Source: an uncultured Oscillospiraceae bacterium (GTDB lineage Bacteria; Bacillota; Clostridia; Oscillospirales; Oscillospiraceae). Taken from it: a DNA stretch of 64,000 nucleotides. The notes under the pieces are model-generated. The model did no database searches, was not told the origin of the DNA, and saw nothing but the letters and a program-made list of their open reading frames with translations. The DNA lies in the NCBI GenBank assembly GCA_934567355.1, contig CAKTJC010000003.1, forward strand, positions 1-64,000, given 5' to 3'. Both the position numbers and the translations under genes were made by a program. Below are positions 28,168 to 37,853 of this stretch, one piece after another (the first letter of the stretch is position 1; each line of letters opens with the position of its first letter).

Positions 28168-28253
28168 CCCCGGTTTCCTCCGCAAAAGCGTTACCGGGTG
28201 GGGCAGGGCATAAAAAGGATTCGTACCATCCCAAAGCGTAACTAAAAAAGGAG
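28168..28253 (+). repeat. R5 leader repeat, copy 2 (before the permease)
   Basis: CCCCGGTTTC...CGCAAAAGCGTTACCGGG hairpin, GTGGGGCAGGGCA, AAAAAGGATTCGTAC, AAAGCGTAAC, AAAAAAGGAG; the final GGAG serves the permease start. Confidence 0.8.
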
Positions 28254-28260
28254 AATTTTG

Positions 28261-29139
28261 ATGTTTTCACCCACCGTATTGATTTCCGCCCTGGAGTTGG
28301 GGTGCATTTATTCTTTGGTGGCGCTGGCGCTGTTTCTCAGCTTCCGGGTGCTGAATATTGCGGACATGACCACCAACGGCGCGTTCACCCTGGGCTGCGC
28401 CGTGTCTGCGACGCTGGCGGTGGCGGGGCATCCCTACCTTGCCTTCCCGGCGGCCATGCTGGCCGGAGCGGCAGCGGGATTCATCACCGCCGCGCTGCAA
28501 ACCAGATTCCGCATCCCCTCCATCCTGGCGGGCATCATTACGGATACGGGGCTGTATACCGTGAACCTGGCGGTCATGGGCTTCTCATCCAATGTCAATC
28601 TGCTGAAGAAGACCACCCTGTTTTCCCAGCTCAAGCCCATCCTCGGCACCTATTACCGCCTCGTCCCCGCGGCCGCTGTGGCGCTGCTGGTGGCGGGGCT
28701 GATGGTGCTCTTCCTGAAGACCCGGCTGGGCCTCTCCATCCGCGCCACCGGCGACAACCCGGATATGGTCCGCGCCAGCTCCATCAATACCTCCTTCACC
28801 ATCACCGTGGGGCTGTGCATCGCCAATGCCCTCACCGCCCTGTCCGGCGCGCTGCTGGCGCAGTACCAGAAGAGCGCGGATATTAACCTGGGCACCGGCA
28901 TGGTCATCATCGGCCTGGCGTCGCTGATCATCGGCGAGGCGCTGCTGCCCCGGGGCAGAATGTGGGTCAAGGTGCTGGGGGCGATCCTGGGCTCCATCGT
29001 GTACCGGTTCATCATTGCCGTCGCCCTGAAGATCGACCTGCCCACCGAATGCCTCAAGCTGATCTCCGCCGTCATCGTGGCGCTGGCCATCGGCCTGCCT
29101 GCCCTGAAAAGCGCCAAGGGAGGAAAAGTGAAATGCTGA
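28261..29139 (+). CDS. ABC transporter permease, TrpY-like
   Basis: 292-residue membrane subunit of the BPD_transp_2 / branched-chain-type permease class, with about eight or nine helices. Hallmarks: LGCIYSLVALALFLSFRVLNIADM at the N-terminus and the coupling motif RATGDNPDMVRA. A TTG lies one codon upstream; the ATG is preferred. The ribosome-binding site is supplied by the R5 repeat. Its last codons overlap the start of the ATPase gene. Partner of the TrpX-like binding protein. Confidence 0.9.
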   Translation: MFSPTVLISALELGCIYSLVALALFLSFRVLNIADMTTNGAFTLGCAVSATLAVAGHPYLAFPAAMLAGAAAGFITAALQTRFRIPSILAGIITDTGLYTVNLAVMGFSSNVNLLKKTTLFSQLKPILGTYYRLVPAAAVALLVAGLMVLFLKTRLGLSIRATGDNPDMVRASSINTSFTITVGLCIANALTALSGALLAQYQKSADINLGTGMVIIGLASLIIGEALLPRGRMWVKVLGAILGSIVYRFIIAVALKIDLPTECLKLISAVIVALAIGLPALKSAKGGKVKC

Positions 29140-29927
29140 CCATCGACCATATTTCCAAAACCTTTGCCCCCGGCACCGTCAATGAAAAGCGGGCGCTGAA
29201 CGACCTGAGCCTGCACCTGGCTCCCGGCGACTTCGTCACCGTGCTGGGCTCCAACGGCGCGGGCAAATCCACCCTGTTCAATGCCATCGCGGGCACCTTC
29301 CAGCCGGATACCGGCAAGATCATCGTGGACGGCGCCGACGTGACCAGAATGCCGGATTATAGGCGCAGCAAATTCATCGGCCGCATGTTCCAGGACCCCC
29401 TCAAGGGCACCGCGCCCAATATGACCATCGAGGAAAATCTGGCGCTGTGCTACCTGCGGGCGTCCCAGCGCCGCTCCCCCTTCTCCATGGTCACGAGTGG
29501 CGAGCGCCGGGAGTTCCGCGACCGGCTGAGCCAGCTGGGTCTCGGCCTGGAGGACCGGATGAATACCGTGGTCGGCCTGCTCTCCGGCGGCCAGCGCCAG
29601 GCGCTGACCCTGCTGATGGCCACCCTGGTCACCCCCAAGCTCCTGCTGCTGGACGAGCATACCGCCGCCCTGGACCCCGCCACTGCGGAAAAGGTGCTGG
29701 AGCTGACGAAAACCATCGTGGCGGAAAACGGCATCACCTGCCTGATGATCACCCATAACGTCCAGTCCGCCCTGAGCCTGGGCAACCGTACCATCATGAT
29801 GAAGGACGGCCGCATCGTCCTGGAGCTCTCCGGCGACACCCGAAAAACCATCACCACCGACCAGCTCCTCAAAGCCTTCCACCAGCAAGGCCTGGATAAC
29901 GACCGCATCCTCTTCAGCGCAGAATGA
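29133..29927 (+). CDS. ABC transporter ATP-binding protein, TrpZ-like
   Basis: 264-residue nucleotide-binding subunit. Walker A GSNGAGKSTLFNAIAG, signature LLSGGQRQALTLLMA, Walker B LLLLDEHTAALDP, and the H-loop TCLMITHNVQ. It starts inside the permease's final codons (7-bp overlap; ribosome-binding site GGGAGGAAAAG), so the two are translationally coupled. Completes a three-gene importer under Trp T-box control. R1 copy 12 follows. Confidence 0.92.
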   Translation: MLTIDHISKTFAPGTVNEKRALNDLSLHLAPGDFVTVLGSNGAGKSTLFNAIAGTFQPDTGKIIVDGADVTRMPDYRRSKFIGRMFQDPLKGTAPNMTIEENLALCYLRASQRRSPFSMVTSGERREFRDRLSQLGLGLEDRMNTVVGLLSGGQRQALTLLMATLVTPKLLLLDEHTAALDPATAEKVLELTKTIVAENGITCLMITHNVQSALSLGNRTIMMKDGRIVLELSGDTRKTITTDQLLKAFHQQGLDNDRILFSAE

Positions 29928-29952
29928 GAGTAGAATGCAGTTCGTTCCCCCT

Positions 29953-30112
29953 TGTAGGGGCCGATGCCCACATCGGCCCGCCACCTTACGAAACCACCGC
30001 GGTACGTTGAATGGGACGGGGGAATGGGATGTTTATGTAACATTTTCCCATTCAACCCACCCGTGAAAATAGACCGCCCCGGCACGGGCCGATGTGGGCA
30101 TCGGCCCCTACA
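29953..30112 (+). repeat. R1 repeat, copy 12
   Basis: Follows the transporter operon by about 25 bp; forward orientation. Confidence 0.9.
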
Positions 30113-30259
30113 TTTGCGACGAACCTTCCATCAGGCTTCCGGCGCATTGCCTCCCCTTTCAGGGGAGGTTTCCTTTTTCTCACCCGGCGCAATTTCTGAA
30201 CCTCGGCGCTGTTCTCATTTTTTGCTGCCTTATTTGCCATTTTTGCGCCCTTTTGTGGA

Positions 30260-30290
30260 ATTTGTTGACTTTTGAACAAACCATGAACTA
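30260..30290 (+). promoter_or_regulatory. Putative promoter upstream of the GH120 gene
   Basis: TTGACT-N18-TATAAT, about 335 bp before the gene; R1 copy 13 lies between promoter and gene and would be transcribed. Confidence 0.6.
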
Positions 30291-30380
30291 TAATAACAGT
30301 CAAAGTGACCGCATTTTCCCCCTCGGCTTCAGTTAAAACGCGGAACCAATCAGATGAATGGTACGCGGTACCGGTTTCAC

Positions 30381-30538
30381 TGTAGGGGACGATGCCCACA
30401 TCGTCCCGCGCCGGGTTGGAATATTTCCATGCCCGGTTGAATGGAAAAATGTTATATAAACATCCCATTCCCCCGTCCCATTCAACGTATCGCGAGGTTC
30501 CGTAAGGTTTCGGGCCGATGTGGGCATCGACCCCTACA
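30381..30538 (-). repeat. R1 repeat, copy 13
   Basis: Left hairpin has the variant stem GGGACGATG/CATCGTCCC; the right stem has one mismatch (CATCGACCC). Reverse orientation. Confidence 0.88.
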
Positions 30539-30623
30539 TTTACGTCGGGGTGCGTACCGTAATGCTTCACCTTAAAAACCCGGGCAAATGCCCTTATCTT
30601 ATAAAAAATCAGGAGGAAACACC

Positions 30624-32627
30624 ATGATCCGATATGTAGATTGCACGGCGGCTTATCCCGGCGACGGCAGCCGACTGCATCCTTTTAAGACCATTTCCCA
30701 GGCGGCCGCCGTGGCCATGCCCGGGGACGAGGTGCTGGTTGCCCCCGGCGTGTACCGGGAGGAGGTCAGCCCCCGCTGGGCGGGCACCAGGCTGGCGCCC
30801 ATCGTCTATCGCTCCGCCGAACCCCGCGCCGCCGTCATCACCGGCGCAGAGGTGGTGAAGGGCTGGAAGCCCTACCAGGGCGATACCTGGGTGGTCACCA
30901 TCCCCAATTCCTTCTTCGGCGCTTATAACCCCTATACCACACTGGTGTTCGGCGACTGGCTGAACATGGGCCTGCCCTGCCACACCGGCGAGGTCTTCCT
31001 CAATGACAAGTCCCTCTATGAGCAGCCCGCCCTGGAAAAGGTGCTGGAGCCTGTACAGAACGACGAATCCTGGGATATTGAATTCACCAAACACACCTGG
31101 TACACCGAGCAGTCCGCCGACGGCATGAGCACCCTGATCTATGCCAATTTCCAGGGCAAGGACCCCAACGAGGAAAACGTGGAGATCACCGCCCGCCCCC
31201 ACTGCTTCTACCCGGAGCAGGAGCATGTGAACTACATCACCCTCACCGGCTTCGTGGTCACCAAGGCCGCCACCCAGTGGGCGCCCCCCACCGCGCTGCA
31301 GGACGGCATGATCGGCCCCCACTGGTCGCTGGGTTGGGTCATCGAAAACTGCGAGGTCAGCCACTCCAAGTGCTCCGGCATCTCCCTGGGCAAATACCTG
31401 CAGCAGGGCAACGACAATAAGTGGAGCCACTATAAATACAAGGACGGCACCCAGACCCAGCGGGACTGCGCCCTCATCGCCCAGATCGACGGCTGGAGCA
31501 AGGAGACCATCGGCTCCCACACCGTCCGGGGCTGCGACATCCACGACTGCGGCCAGACCGGCATCGTGGGCAACCTGGGCTGCGTCTTCTCCGTCATCGA
31601 AAATAACCACATCCACCATATCAACAACAAGCGCAACCTGGCGGGCGCGGAGATCGGCGGCATCAAGTTCCACGCCGCCATCGACGTGATCATCCGGGGC
31701 AACCATTTCCACCACTGCACCCGCGGCATCTGGCTGGACTGGCAGACCCAGGGCACCCGGGTCAGCGGCAACCTGTTCCACGACAACTGCATGGCCAGGG
31801 ATTACCTGCTCCAGCGCAAGAACATGGGCGGCCTGGGTCTGGGCGAGGATCTGTTCATCGAGATTGCCCACGGCCCCTGCCTGGTGGATAACAACATCCT
31901 GCTGTCCGAGCGCGCCGTGAAGCTTCCCACCCAGGGCGTGGCCTTCGTCCATAACCTGATCGCCGGCTCCATCACCGCCGTGGGCCGGGGCGTGAAGAAT
32001 GGATCCGTCAAGTACGATTCCACCCGCTATACCCCCATCCACCTGCCCCACCGCACGGAGATCACCGGCTTCATGTCCATCCTCCACGGCGACATCCGGT
32101 TCTATAACAACGTATTCGTGCAGCAGCCCGTGCGGGAAAAGCTGGCTGAGATCTGCACCCCCACCCCCGGCGACCCCATGGAGTGGGACGACAATAATCT
32201 GGCCTGCGGCACCGTGCCCTACACCGGCTACATGACCCAGGCCCAGTGGGAAGCCTGCTTCGAGGGCTACTGCGGCGAGGGCAGCCCCGTCAACCGGGAC
32301 CGCTACTATATGCCCCTGCCCGTGTGGATGGGCGGCAACGTCTACTTCAACGGCGCAAAGCCCGCCGACATCGACCCCGACGCCGTGGTGGACACCGAGC
32401 ACCACATCACCCTGGAGCTGAAGCAGGAGGACGGCGCCTACCGCCTGGAAACCAACATGATGGAGTACCTGCCCCCGGTGCACATGATCGATTCCGACAC
32501 CCTGGGCATCGCCTTCGAGCCGGAAGAGCGCTTCGAGACCCCGGAGGGCGAGACCATCACCTTCAACACCGATTTCTACGGCGCCTATCGCCCCGCCGCC
32601 CCCCTCCCCGGCCCCTTCGCCAACTGA
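30624..32627 (+). CDS. Glycoside hydrolase family 120 (beta-xylosidase)
   Basis: 667-residue right-handed beta-helix enzyme. It resembles the GH120 xylosidase XylC of Thermoanaerobacterium as I recall that sequence: PNSFFGAYNPY...VFGDWL, IYANFQGKDPNEENVEI, WAPPTALQDGMIGPHWSLGW, GWSKETIGSHTVRGC, and the catalytic segments IWLDWQTQGTR (nucleophile Asp) and LFIEIAHGPCLVD (acid/base Glu). No signal peptide, so it probably hydrolyses imported xylo-oligosaccharides in the cytosol. The ATG follows AGGAGG. No sugar transporter or regulator is adjacent; followed by its own terminator. Confidence 0.88.
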   Translation: MIRYVDCTAAYPGDGSRLHPFKTISQAAAVAMPGDEVLVAPGVYREEVSPRWAGTRLAPIVYRSAEPRAAVITGAEVVKGWKPYQGDTWVVTIPNSFFGAYNPYTTLVFGDWLNMGLPCHTGEVFLNDKSLYEQPALEKVLEPVQNDESWDIEFTKHTWYTEQSADGMSTLIYANFQGKDPNEENVEITARPHCFYPEQEHVNYITLTGFVVTKAATQWAPPTALQDGMIGPHWSLGWVIENCEVSHSKCSGISLGKYLQQGNDNKWSHYKYKDGTQTQRDCALIAQIDGWSKETIGSHTVRGCDIHDCGQTGIVGNLGCVFSVIENNHIHHINNKRNLAGAEIGGIKFHAAIDVIIRGNHFHHCTRGIWLDWQTQGTRVSGNLFHDNCMARDYLLQRKNMGGLGLGEDLFIEIAHGPCLVDNNILLSERAVKLPTQGVAFVHNLIAGSITAVGRGVKNGSVKYDSTRYTPIHLPHRTEITGFMSILHGDIRFYNNVFVQQPVREKLAEICTPTPGDPMEWDDNNLACGTVPYTGYMTQAQWEACFEGYCGEGSPVNRDRYYMPLPVWMGGNVYFNGAKPADIDPDAVVDTEHHITLELKQEDGAYRLETNMMEYLPPVHMIDSDTLGIAFEPEERFETPEGETITFNTDFYGAYRPAAPLPGPFAN

Positions 32628-32636
32628 TCTTTCTGA

Positions 32637-32663
32637 CCCCTCCCCAAATCGGGGAGGGGTTTT
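32637..32663 (+). terminator. Terminator after the GH120 gene
   Basis: ACCCCTCCCC-AAATC-GGGGAGGGGT followed by TTTCTCT. Confidence 0.9.
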
Positions 32664-32702
32664 CTCTCGGCTTTGCCGGAAGAAAGCAGGGGGCATTGGC
32701 GG

Positions 32703-32731
32703 TTGACGCGGGTGAAAATGTGCGGTACAAT
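32703..32731 (+). promoter_or_regulatory. Promoter of the PepF gene
   Basis: TTGACG-N17-TACAAT, 30 bp before the start codon. Confidence 0.72.
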
Positions 32732-32761
32732 GTGTGCATGAATTTTCCGAGGAGGATGGTT

Positions 32762-34513
32762 ATGAACGAACGCTGGAATCTGGATCCGATCTATAAGGGC
32801 TTCGGCGATCCCGCTTTTGGGCGGGATCTGCAGGCGCTGGAGCAGGCGGTGAAGGCACTGAATGAGTTTGCCGCCGATCTTGCCGGCGACCCTGCCGCGC
32901 TGCTGAAGCAGGGGCTGCAGATGCAGGAGAAAATTTCCGAGCTGGTGCAGCGGCTCTTCACCTTTGCCGAGCTGCGTCAGGCGGCGGACACCCAGGATGC
33001 CGAGGCCGGCTCTCAGCTGGGGCGCATCATGGGCATTTACAGCGAGTGCGCCGCCCCCGTGGCCGCCTTCGAGGGCTGGTATGCAGGGCTGAAGGAGCTG
33101 GACGAGCTGATCGACGGGGACGAATATCTGTCCGGCTACCGCTTCCTGCTGCATCAGCGCCGCACCGCCAGCCGCCATCTGCTCCCCGGCATCGGTGAGC
33201 GGGTGATGGCCAAGCTGCGGATCTCCGGCGGCAGCGCCTGGTCGGAGCTGCAGCAATATCTGACCAGCACCGTGAAGGTCAGCTACCGGGGGGAGGAGAC
33301 GAACCTCTCCGCCGTGCGGAACCTGGCCTATTCCCCGGACGCCGCCGTGCGCCGGGATGCCTACGAGGCCGAGCTGTGCTGCTATGCTTCCATTGCCGAC
33401 CCGGTGGCCTACGCCCTGAACTCCATCAAGCTGGAGACCCTGAACGAATGCGCCCTGCGGGGCTACGAAAGCCCCCTGGCCATGACCCTGGAGCATTCCG
33501 ACATGGAGCGGGCGACGCTGGACGCGATGTTTGCCGCCATCGACGAATACCTGCCCCAGTTCCGCCGCTATCTGCGGGCCAAGGGCAAGGCGCTGGGGCA
33601 TGAAAACGGCCTGCCGTGGTATGATCTCTTCGCCCCCATGGGGCAGAGCACCACCCGCTTTACCACCGAGGATGCCCGCAATTATCTGGTGGAGCTCTTC
33701 TCCCATTTCGACGGCGAGCTCAGCGGCATGGTGGCCGAGGCCTTTGACAATGCCTGGATCGATTTCTTCCCCCGCAGCGGCAAGGCGGGCGGTGCCTTCT
33801 GCGCAGAGGTGCCCTGCATCGGCCAGAGCCGCATCCTCACCAATTTCGACGGCACCCTGGGCGACGTGGTCACCCTCGCCCACGAGCTGGGGCACGCCTT
33901 CCACAACCGGTGCATCCTCTCCCACCGCCCCCTGAACCGGGACTATTCCATGCCCGTGGCGGAGACTGCCTCCACCTTCAACGAGTGCGTGGTGATGAAC
34001 CATGCCATCGCCCACGCCGCCACGGAGCAGGAGAAGCTGAACCTGGTGGAGAGCCAGCTGCAGGACGTGACCCAGATCATCGTGGACATCTATTCCCGCT
34101 ACCGCTTCGAAGATGCCGTGCTGAAAAACCGGGGCGAAAAGTTCATGTCCGCAAACGGGCTGTGCCAGATCATGCTCCAGGCGCAGGAGGACAGCTACGG
34201 CGACGGCCTGGACAAGAAGCTGCGCCATCCCTATATGTGGGTGTGCAAGAGCCACTATTACGGCTCCACCTTCTATAATTTCCCCTATGCCTTCGGCGGC
34301 CTCTTCGCCCGGGGGCTCTACGCCAAATATGCCCGGGAGGGCGCGTCCTTCGTGCCCACCTACAAGCAGCTGCTGCGCACCACCACCGTCGCCACCGCCG
34401 AGGACACCGCCAAGGTGGCCGGCATCGACCTGACCGACAAGTCCTTCTGGCGCGCCGCATTGCAGGAGGTATCCGAAAAGATCGACCTGTTCTGCCAGAT
34501 CGTGGGGGAATAA
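32762..34513 (+). CDS. pepF: M3 family oligoendopeptidase F
   Basis: 583-residue cytosolic zinc peptidase that trims oligopeptides. Zinc motif TLAHELGHAFHN (HExxH) near residue 375 and the downstream ETASTFNE third-ligand Glu typical of M3B. Helical N-terminal PepF domain (LQALEQAVKALNEF...). Two ATGs occur close together; the second, with GAGGAGG at proper spacing, is used. A large frame extending upstream overlaps the GH120 gene in another frame and is spurious. It sits upstream of another peptidase gene, M18, across an R1 copy. Confidence 0.94.
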   Translation: MNERWNLDPIYKGFGDPAFGRDLQALEQAVKALNEFAADLAGDPAALLKQGLQMQEKISELVQRLFTFAELRQAADTQDAEAGSQLGRIMGIYSECAAPVAAFEGWYAGLKELDELIDGDEYLSGYRFLLHQRRTASRHLLPGIGERVMAKLRISGGSAWSELQQYLTSTVKVSYRGEETNLSAVRNLAYSPDAAVRRDAYEAELCCYASIADPVAYALNSIKLETLNECALRGYESPLAMTLEHSDMERATLDAMFAAIDEYLPQFRRYLRAKGKALGHENGLPWYDLFAPMGQSTTRFTTEDARNYLVELFSHFDGELSGMVAEAFDNAWIDFFPRSGKAGGAFCAEVPCIGQSRILTNFDGTLGDVVTLAHELGHAFHNRCILSHRPLNRDYSMPVAETASTFNECVVMNHAIAHAATEQEKLNLVESQLQDVTQIIVDIYSRYRFEDAVLKNRGEKFMSANGLCQIMLQAQEDSYGDGLDKKLRHPYMWVCKSHYYGSTFYNFPYAFGGLFARGLYAKYAREGASFVPTYKQLLRTTTVATAEDTAKVAGIDLTDKSFWRAALQEVSEKIDLFCQIVGE

Positions 34514-34558
34514 ACCCTGCACCGGAGTTGCGTTGAATGGCACACGGTTCGATGCGAA

Positions 34559-34716
34559 TGTAGGGGACGATGCCCACATCGTCCCGAAACCTCACGGAAC
34601 GACCTGGTACGTTGAATGGAGCAGGGAAATGGAATGAAAATGTGACATTTCCCATTCAACCGGGTCCTGGAAATAAACCGCCCCGGCGCGGGCCGATGTG
34701 GGCATCGGCCCCTACA
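34559..34716 (+). repeat. R1 repeat, copy 14
   Basis: Left hairpin with the GGGACGATG/CATCGTCCC stem variant, right hairpin canonical. Between pepF and the M18 gene. Confidence 0.9.
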
Positions 34717-34762
34717 AGGGGGAAGCCAAGGACGCAAAAAATTTTACACAAAGAGGTACATT

Positions 34763-36043
34763 ATGGATACATTTACCAAATCTCTATGCCATTTCCTGGA
34801 TGAATCCCACAGTCCTTATCATGCCCAGGCGGCGCTGCGGCGGGAGCTGGAGACGGCCGGGTATGTGCAGCTGGCTGAGGGGGAAGCATGGGTGCTTGCG
34901 CCCGGCGGAAAATATTTTGTCTGCCGGGGCGGCGCGGCGGTGATCGCCTTCCGGATCCCGGAGGAAGCGCCCAGGGGCTTCCTGCTGGCGGCTGCCCACA
35001 CCGATCGCCCCAGCCTGAAGCTGAAGGAGAACGGCGAGTCGGTGAGCGCCTACGTTTCCGAGCAGGTGGAGCGCTACGGCGGGCTGCTGATCGCACCCTG
35101 GTTGGATCGTCCCCTGAGCATTGCCGGGCGGGCACTGGTGCAGACGGAGACCGGCGCTCAGGTGCGCCTGATCGATATTGACCGCGACCTGATGCTCATT
35201 CCCAACGTTGCCATCCACATGAACCGCCAGGCCAACGACGGCTACAAATGGAACCCTGTTACGGATCTCAATCCCCTGCTGGGCGGCAAGGAGGCGGCGG
35301 GCAAGCTCAGCGCCCTGCTGGAGGAGGCCGCCGGCGGCAGGATCCTCGGCCACGACCTGACCCTGTACGTCCGCGAGGGGGCGAAGGTCTGGGGCATTGA
35401 CGAGGAGTATATCTCCGCCCAGGGGCTGGACGACCTGCAGTGCGTGTTCGGCTGCTTCCGGGGCTTCCTGGAGGCCGGCACCGGGGCGGACGTGCCGGTG
35501 CTGTGCGCCCTGAACAGCGAGGAGATCGGCTCCTGCACGCCCGGCGGCGCAGACGCGACCATCATTGAGGATGTGCTCACCCGGATTGCCGAGGGGCTGG
35601 GCGAAAACGTCCGGCAGCTGCTCAGCCGCTCTTTCCTGGTGTCGGCGGACAATGCCCACGCCGTCCATCCCAACCATCCGGAGCTGGCCGACCGGAACAA
35701 CGCCCCGGTGATGGGGCAGGGTATCGTGGTGAAATTCAACGCCAACCAGCGCTACTGCACCGACGCCGTCTCCGCCGCCCTCTTCCGCCATGTCTGCGCC
35801 AAGGCCAGCGTCAAGACCCAGACCTATTATAACCGCCCGGATATTCCCGGCGGCAGCACCCTGGGCTGCATCTCCATTGCCCACGTCTCCGTCCCCACCG
35901 TGGACATCGGCCTGCCCCAGCTGGCCATGCACAGCTGCTACGAAACCGCTGCTGTCGCCGACGGACTGAGCCTGCGCGATGCCATGAAGACCTATTTCGA
36001 ATCCACCCTCGAGCTGAACGAGGAAGGATTTTCTCTGCGGTAA
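34763..36043 (+). CDS. M18 family aminopeptidase
   Basis: 426-residue zinc aminopeptidase (aspartyl aminopeptidase / ApeB family), a tetrahedral cytosolic assembly that removes N-terminal residues. Motifs: AAHTDRPSLKLK (metal His/Asp), LNSEEIGSCTPGGAD (catalytic Glu-Glu), SADNAHAVHPNHPE, and a C-terminal AMHSCYETAAVAD with the final metal His. Start MDTFTKSLCHFLDES follows AAAGAGG. With PepF it forms a peptide-scavenging pair. Ends at a bidirectional terminator shared with the convergent ABC exporter. Confidence 0.94.
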   Translation: MDTFTKSLCHFLDESHSPYHAQAALRRELETAGYVQLAEGEAWVLAPGGKYFVCRGGAAVIAFRIPEEAPRGFLLAAAHTDRPSLKLKENGESVSAYVSEQVERYGGLLIAPWLDRPLSIAGRALVQTETGAQVRLIDIDRDLMLIPNVAIHMNRQANDGYKWNPVTDLNPLLGGKEAAGKLSALLEEAAGGRILGHDLTLYVREGAKVWGIDEEYISAQGLDDLQCVFGCFRGFLEAGTGADVPVLCALNSEEIGSCTPGGADATIIEDVLTRIAEGLGENVRQLLSRSFLVSADNAHAVHPNHPELADRNNAPVMGQGIVVKFNANQRYCTDAVSAALFRHVCAKASVKTQTYYNRPDIPGGSTLGCISIAHVSVPTVDIGLPQLAMHSCYETAAVADGLSLRDAMKTYFESTLELNEEGFSLR

Positions 36044-36072
36044 GCAGAATTTTACCCCCACAGCAGCAAAAA

Positions 36073-36115
36073 ATCCCGGGTAGGTCGTTTCCTGACCTGC
36101 CCGGGATGATTTTTT
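36073..36115. terminator. Bidirectional terminator between the M18 gene and the ABC exporter
   Basis: ATCCCGGG-(C/T)AGGTC / GACCTG-CCCGGGAT stem flanked by AAAAAA on the left and TTTTTT on the right. Confidence 0.9.
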
Positions 36116-37853
36116 ACGCCCTCTGGAACTGGCTGTTATACAGGGTGTGGTAAAATCCGCCCTGAGCCAGTAGCTGGTCGTGGCTGCCCTCCTCCACAAT
36201 TTTGCCGTCCCGCATGACAAGAATCAAATCCGCATTGCGGATGGTGCTGAGCCGGTGCGCCACCACAAAGCTGGTGCGCCCCTCCATCAGCTTGTCAAAC
36301 GCCTGCTGAATCAGCACCTCGGTGCGGGTATCGATGCTGGAAGTTGCTTCGTCCAGAATCAGCATGGGGGGAAGCGTCAGCATCACCCGGGTGATGCACA
36401 ATAGCTGCTTCTGACCGCCGCTGATGCTGTCCTCATACAGCACCGTGTCCAGCCCCTTGGGCAGCCGCCGGATGAACTCCCAGCTGTGGGCCTCCTTGGC
36501 GGCGCGGATGATTTCTTCATCGGTGGCATCGGGCTTGCCAAAGGCGATGTTCTCCCGCACCGTCCCCTGCTTCAGCCAGGTATCCTGCAAAACCATGCCG
36601 AAGCCGGAACGCAGGGCATGGCGGGAAAGGGTTCGGATTTCCTGGCCGTCCACCCGGATTTCGCCGCCGTCCACATCGTAAAAACGCATGAGCAGGTTAA
36701 TAAACGTGGTCTTGCCGCAGCCGGTGGGACCTACGATAGCCACCCGCATACCGGGCTTCACGTTCAGATTGAAATGCTCAATCAGGCGGCGGGACTTGTC
36801 ATAGCTGAAGCTGACATTCTGAATGTCCACCTTGCCCTCCCGGTTTGCAATCTCCCCGGAAGCGTCGGCGCACTCCTCCGGCTCGTCCAGCAGGGCAAAC
36901 AGCCGGGAAGCACAGGCCAGGGCGTTCTGCATCTCCGTGATAACGGAGCTGATGTCATTAAAGGGCTTCATATACTGGTTGGCGTAGGACAGCAGCACGG
37001 ACAGGCCGCCCACCGTCAGCGCCCCGCCGGGAATCAGCAGGGTGCCCACCAATGCTACCCCGGCATAAATGACGTTGTTGACAAAGCGGGTGCAGGGGTT
37101 TGTAAGGCTGCTGTAGAAAATGGCCTGGGCGCTGTACTCCCGCAGCTCCTCGTTGACCGTTGCAAAGCGCTGGGAAGCCCGCTCCTCATAGCCATAGGCG
37201 CGGACAACCTTCTGATTGCCGATGATTTCTTCAATCAAGGCCGTCTGCTTGCCCCGCGCCTCGCTCTGCTTGCGGAACATCCCATAGGAGTGGGAGGAGA
37301 TGAATTTCGCCACCCAGAAGCTCAGGGGGGTGAGACAGATGACCAGCAGCGTAATCCAGAAGTTCTTGGAGAACATGAACACCAGCGTCACCGCAATGGT
37401 CACCACGCCGGAAAACAGCTGGGTAAAGCCCAGCAGCAGGCCGTCGGACAGAATATCCGCATCCGCAATGACCCGGCTGACAATATCGCCGGAGGCGTGC
37501 TGATCCAGATACCCCAGGGGCAGCTTTTGAATATGGCGGATGGACTGGGAGCGGATGTCCTCCACCACCCGGTACACCACCCGGTTGTTGATCACGCTCA
37601 TCACCCAGCCGGTGATGCCAGAGAGCACCGCAAACAGCACCACCCGTCCCAGGAACATTCCCACCCGGTCAAAGTCCACCCGGTGCTCTGCCACAATGCA
37701 GTCGATGGCATCGCCGAACAGCATGGGGACATACAGCTGCAAAATCACCGTTGCTGCCGCCAGCACAATGCTCACCAGCAGCAGCACCCGATAGCGGGCA
37801 ATGCGGTTCCACAGCTTTTTCATGGTCTCGCCGTTTCCCTTGGTCTTTTTCAT
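36114..37853 (-). CDS. ABC exporter half-transporter, catalytic NBD
   Basis: 579 residues: six-helix membrane domain (about 25-320), then an NBD with Walker A GPTGCGKTTFINLLMRFYD, signature SISGGQKQLL, Walker B MLILDEATSSID carrying the catalytic Glu, and H-loop FVVAHRLSTIRNAD. The start overlaps the stop of the upstream partner gene by 4 bp (ATGA), with AGGAGGCGG as ribosome-binding site. Together they form a heterodimeric type IV exporter (BmrC/BmrD-, LmrC/LmrD-like), commonly multidrug or lipid export; the substrate cannot be told from sequence. Confidence 0.92.
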   Translation of the reverse strand: MKKTKGNGETMKKLWNRIARYRVLLLVSIVLAAATVILQLYVPMLFGDAIDCIVAEHRVDFDRVGMFLGRVVLFAVLSGITGWVMSVINNRVVYRVVEDIRSQSIRHIQKLPLGYLDQHASGDIVSRVIADADILSDGLLLGFTQLFSGVVTIAVTLVFMFSKNFWITLLVICLTPLSFWVAKFISSHSYGMFRKQSEARGKQTALIEEIIGNQKVVRAYGYEERASQRFATVNEELREYSAQAIFYSSLTNPCTRFVNNVIYAGVALVGTLLIPGGALTVGGLSVLLSYANQYMKPFNDISSVITEMQNALACASRLFALLDEPEECADASGEIANREGKVDIQNVSFSYDKSRRLIEHFNLNVKPGMRVAIVGPTGCGKTTFINLLMRFYDVDGGEIRVDGQEIRTLSRHALRSGFGMVLQDTWLKQGTVRENIAFGKPDATDEEIIRAAKEAHSWEFIRRLPKGLDTVLYEDSISGGQKQLLCITRVMLTLPPMLILDEATSSIDTRTEVLIQQAFDKLMEGRTSFVVAHRLSTIRNADLILVMRDGKIVEEGSHDQLLAQGGFYHTLYNSQFQRA

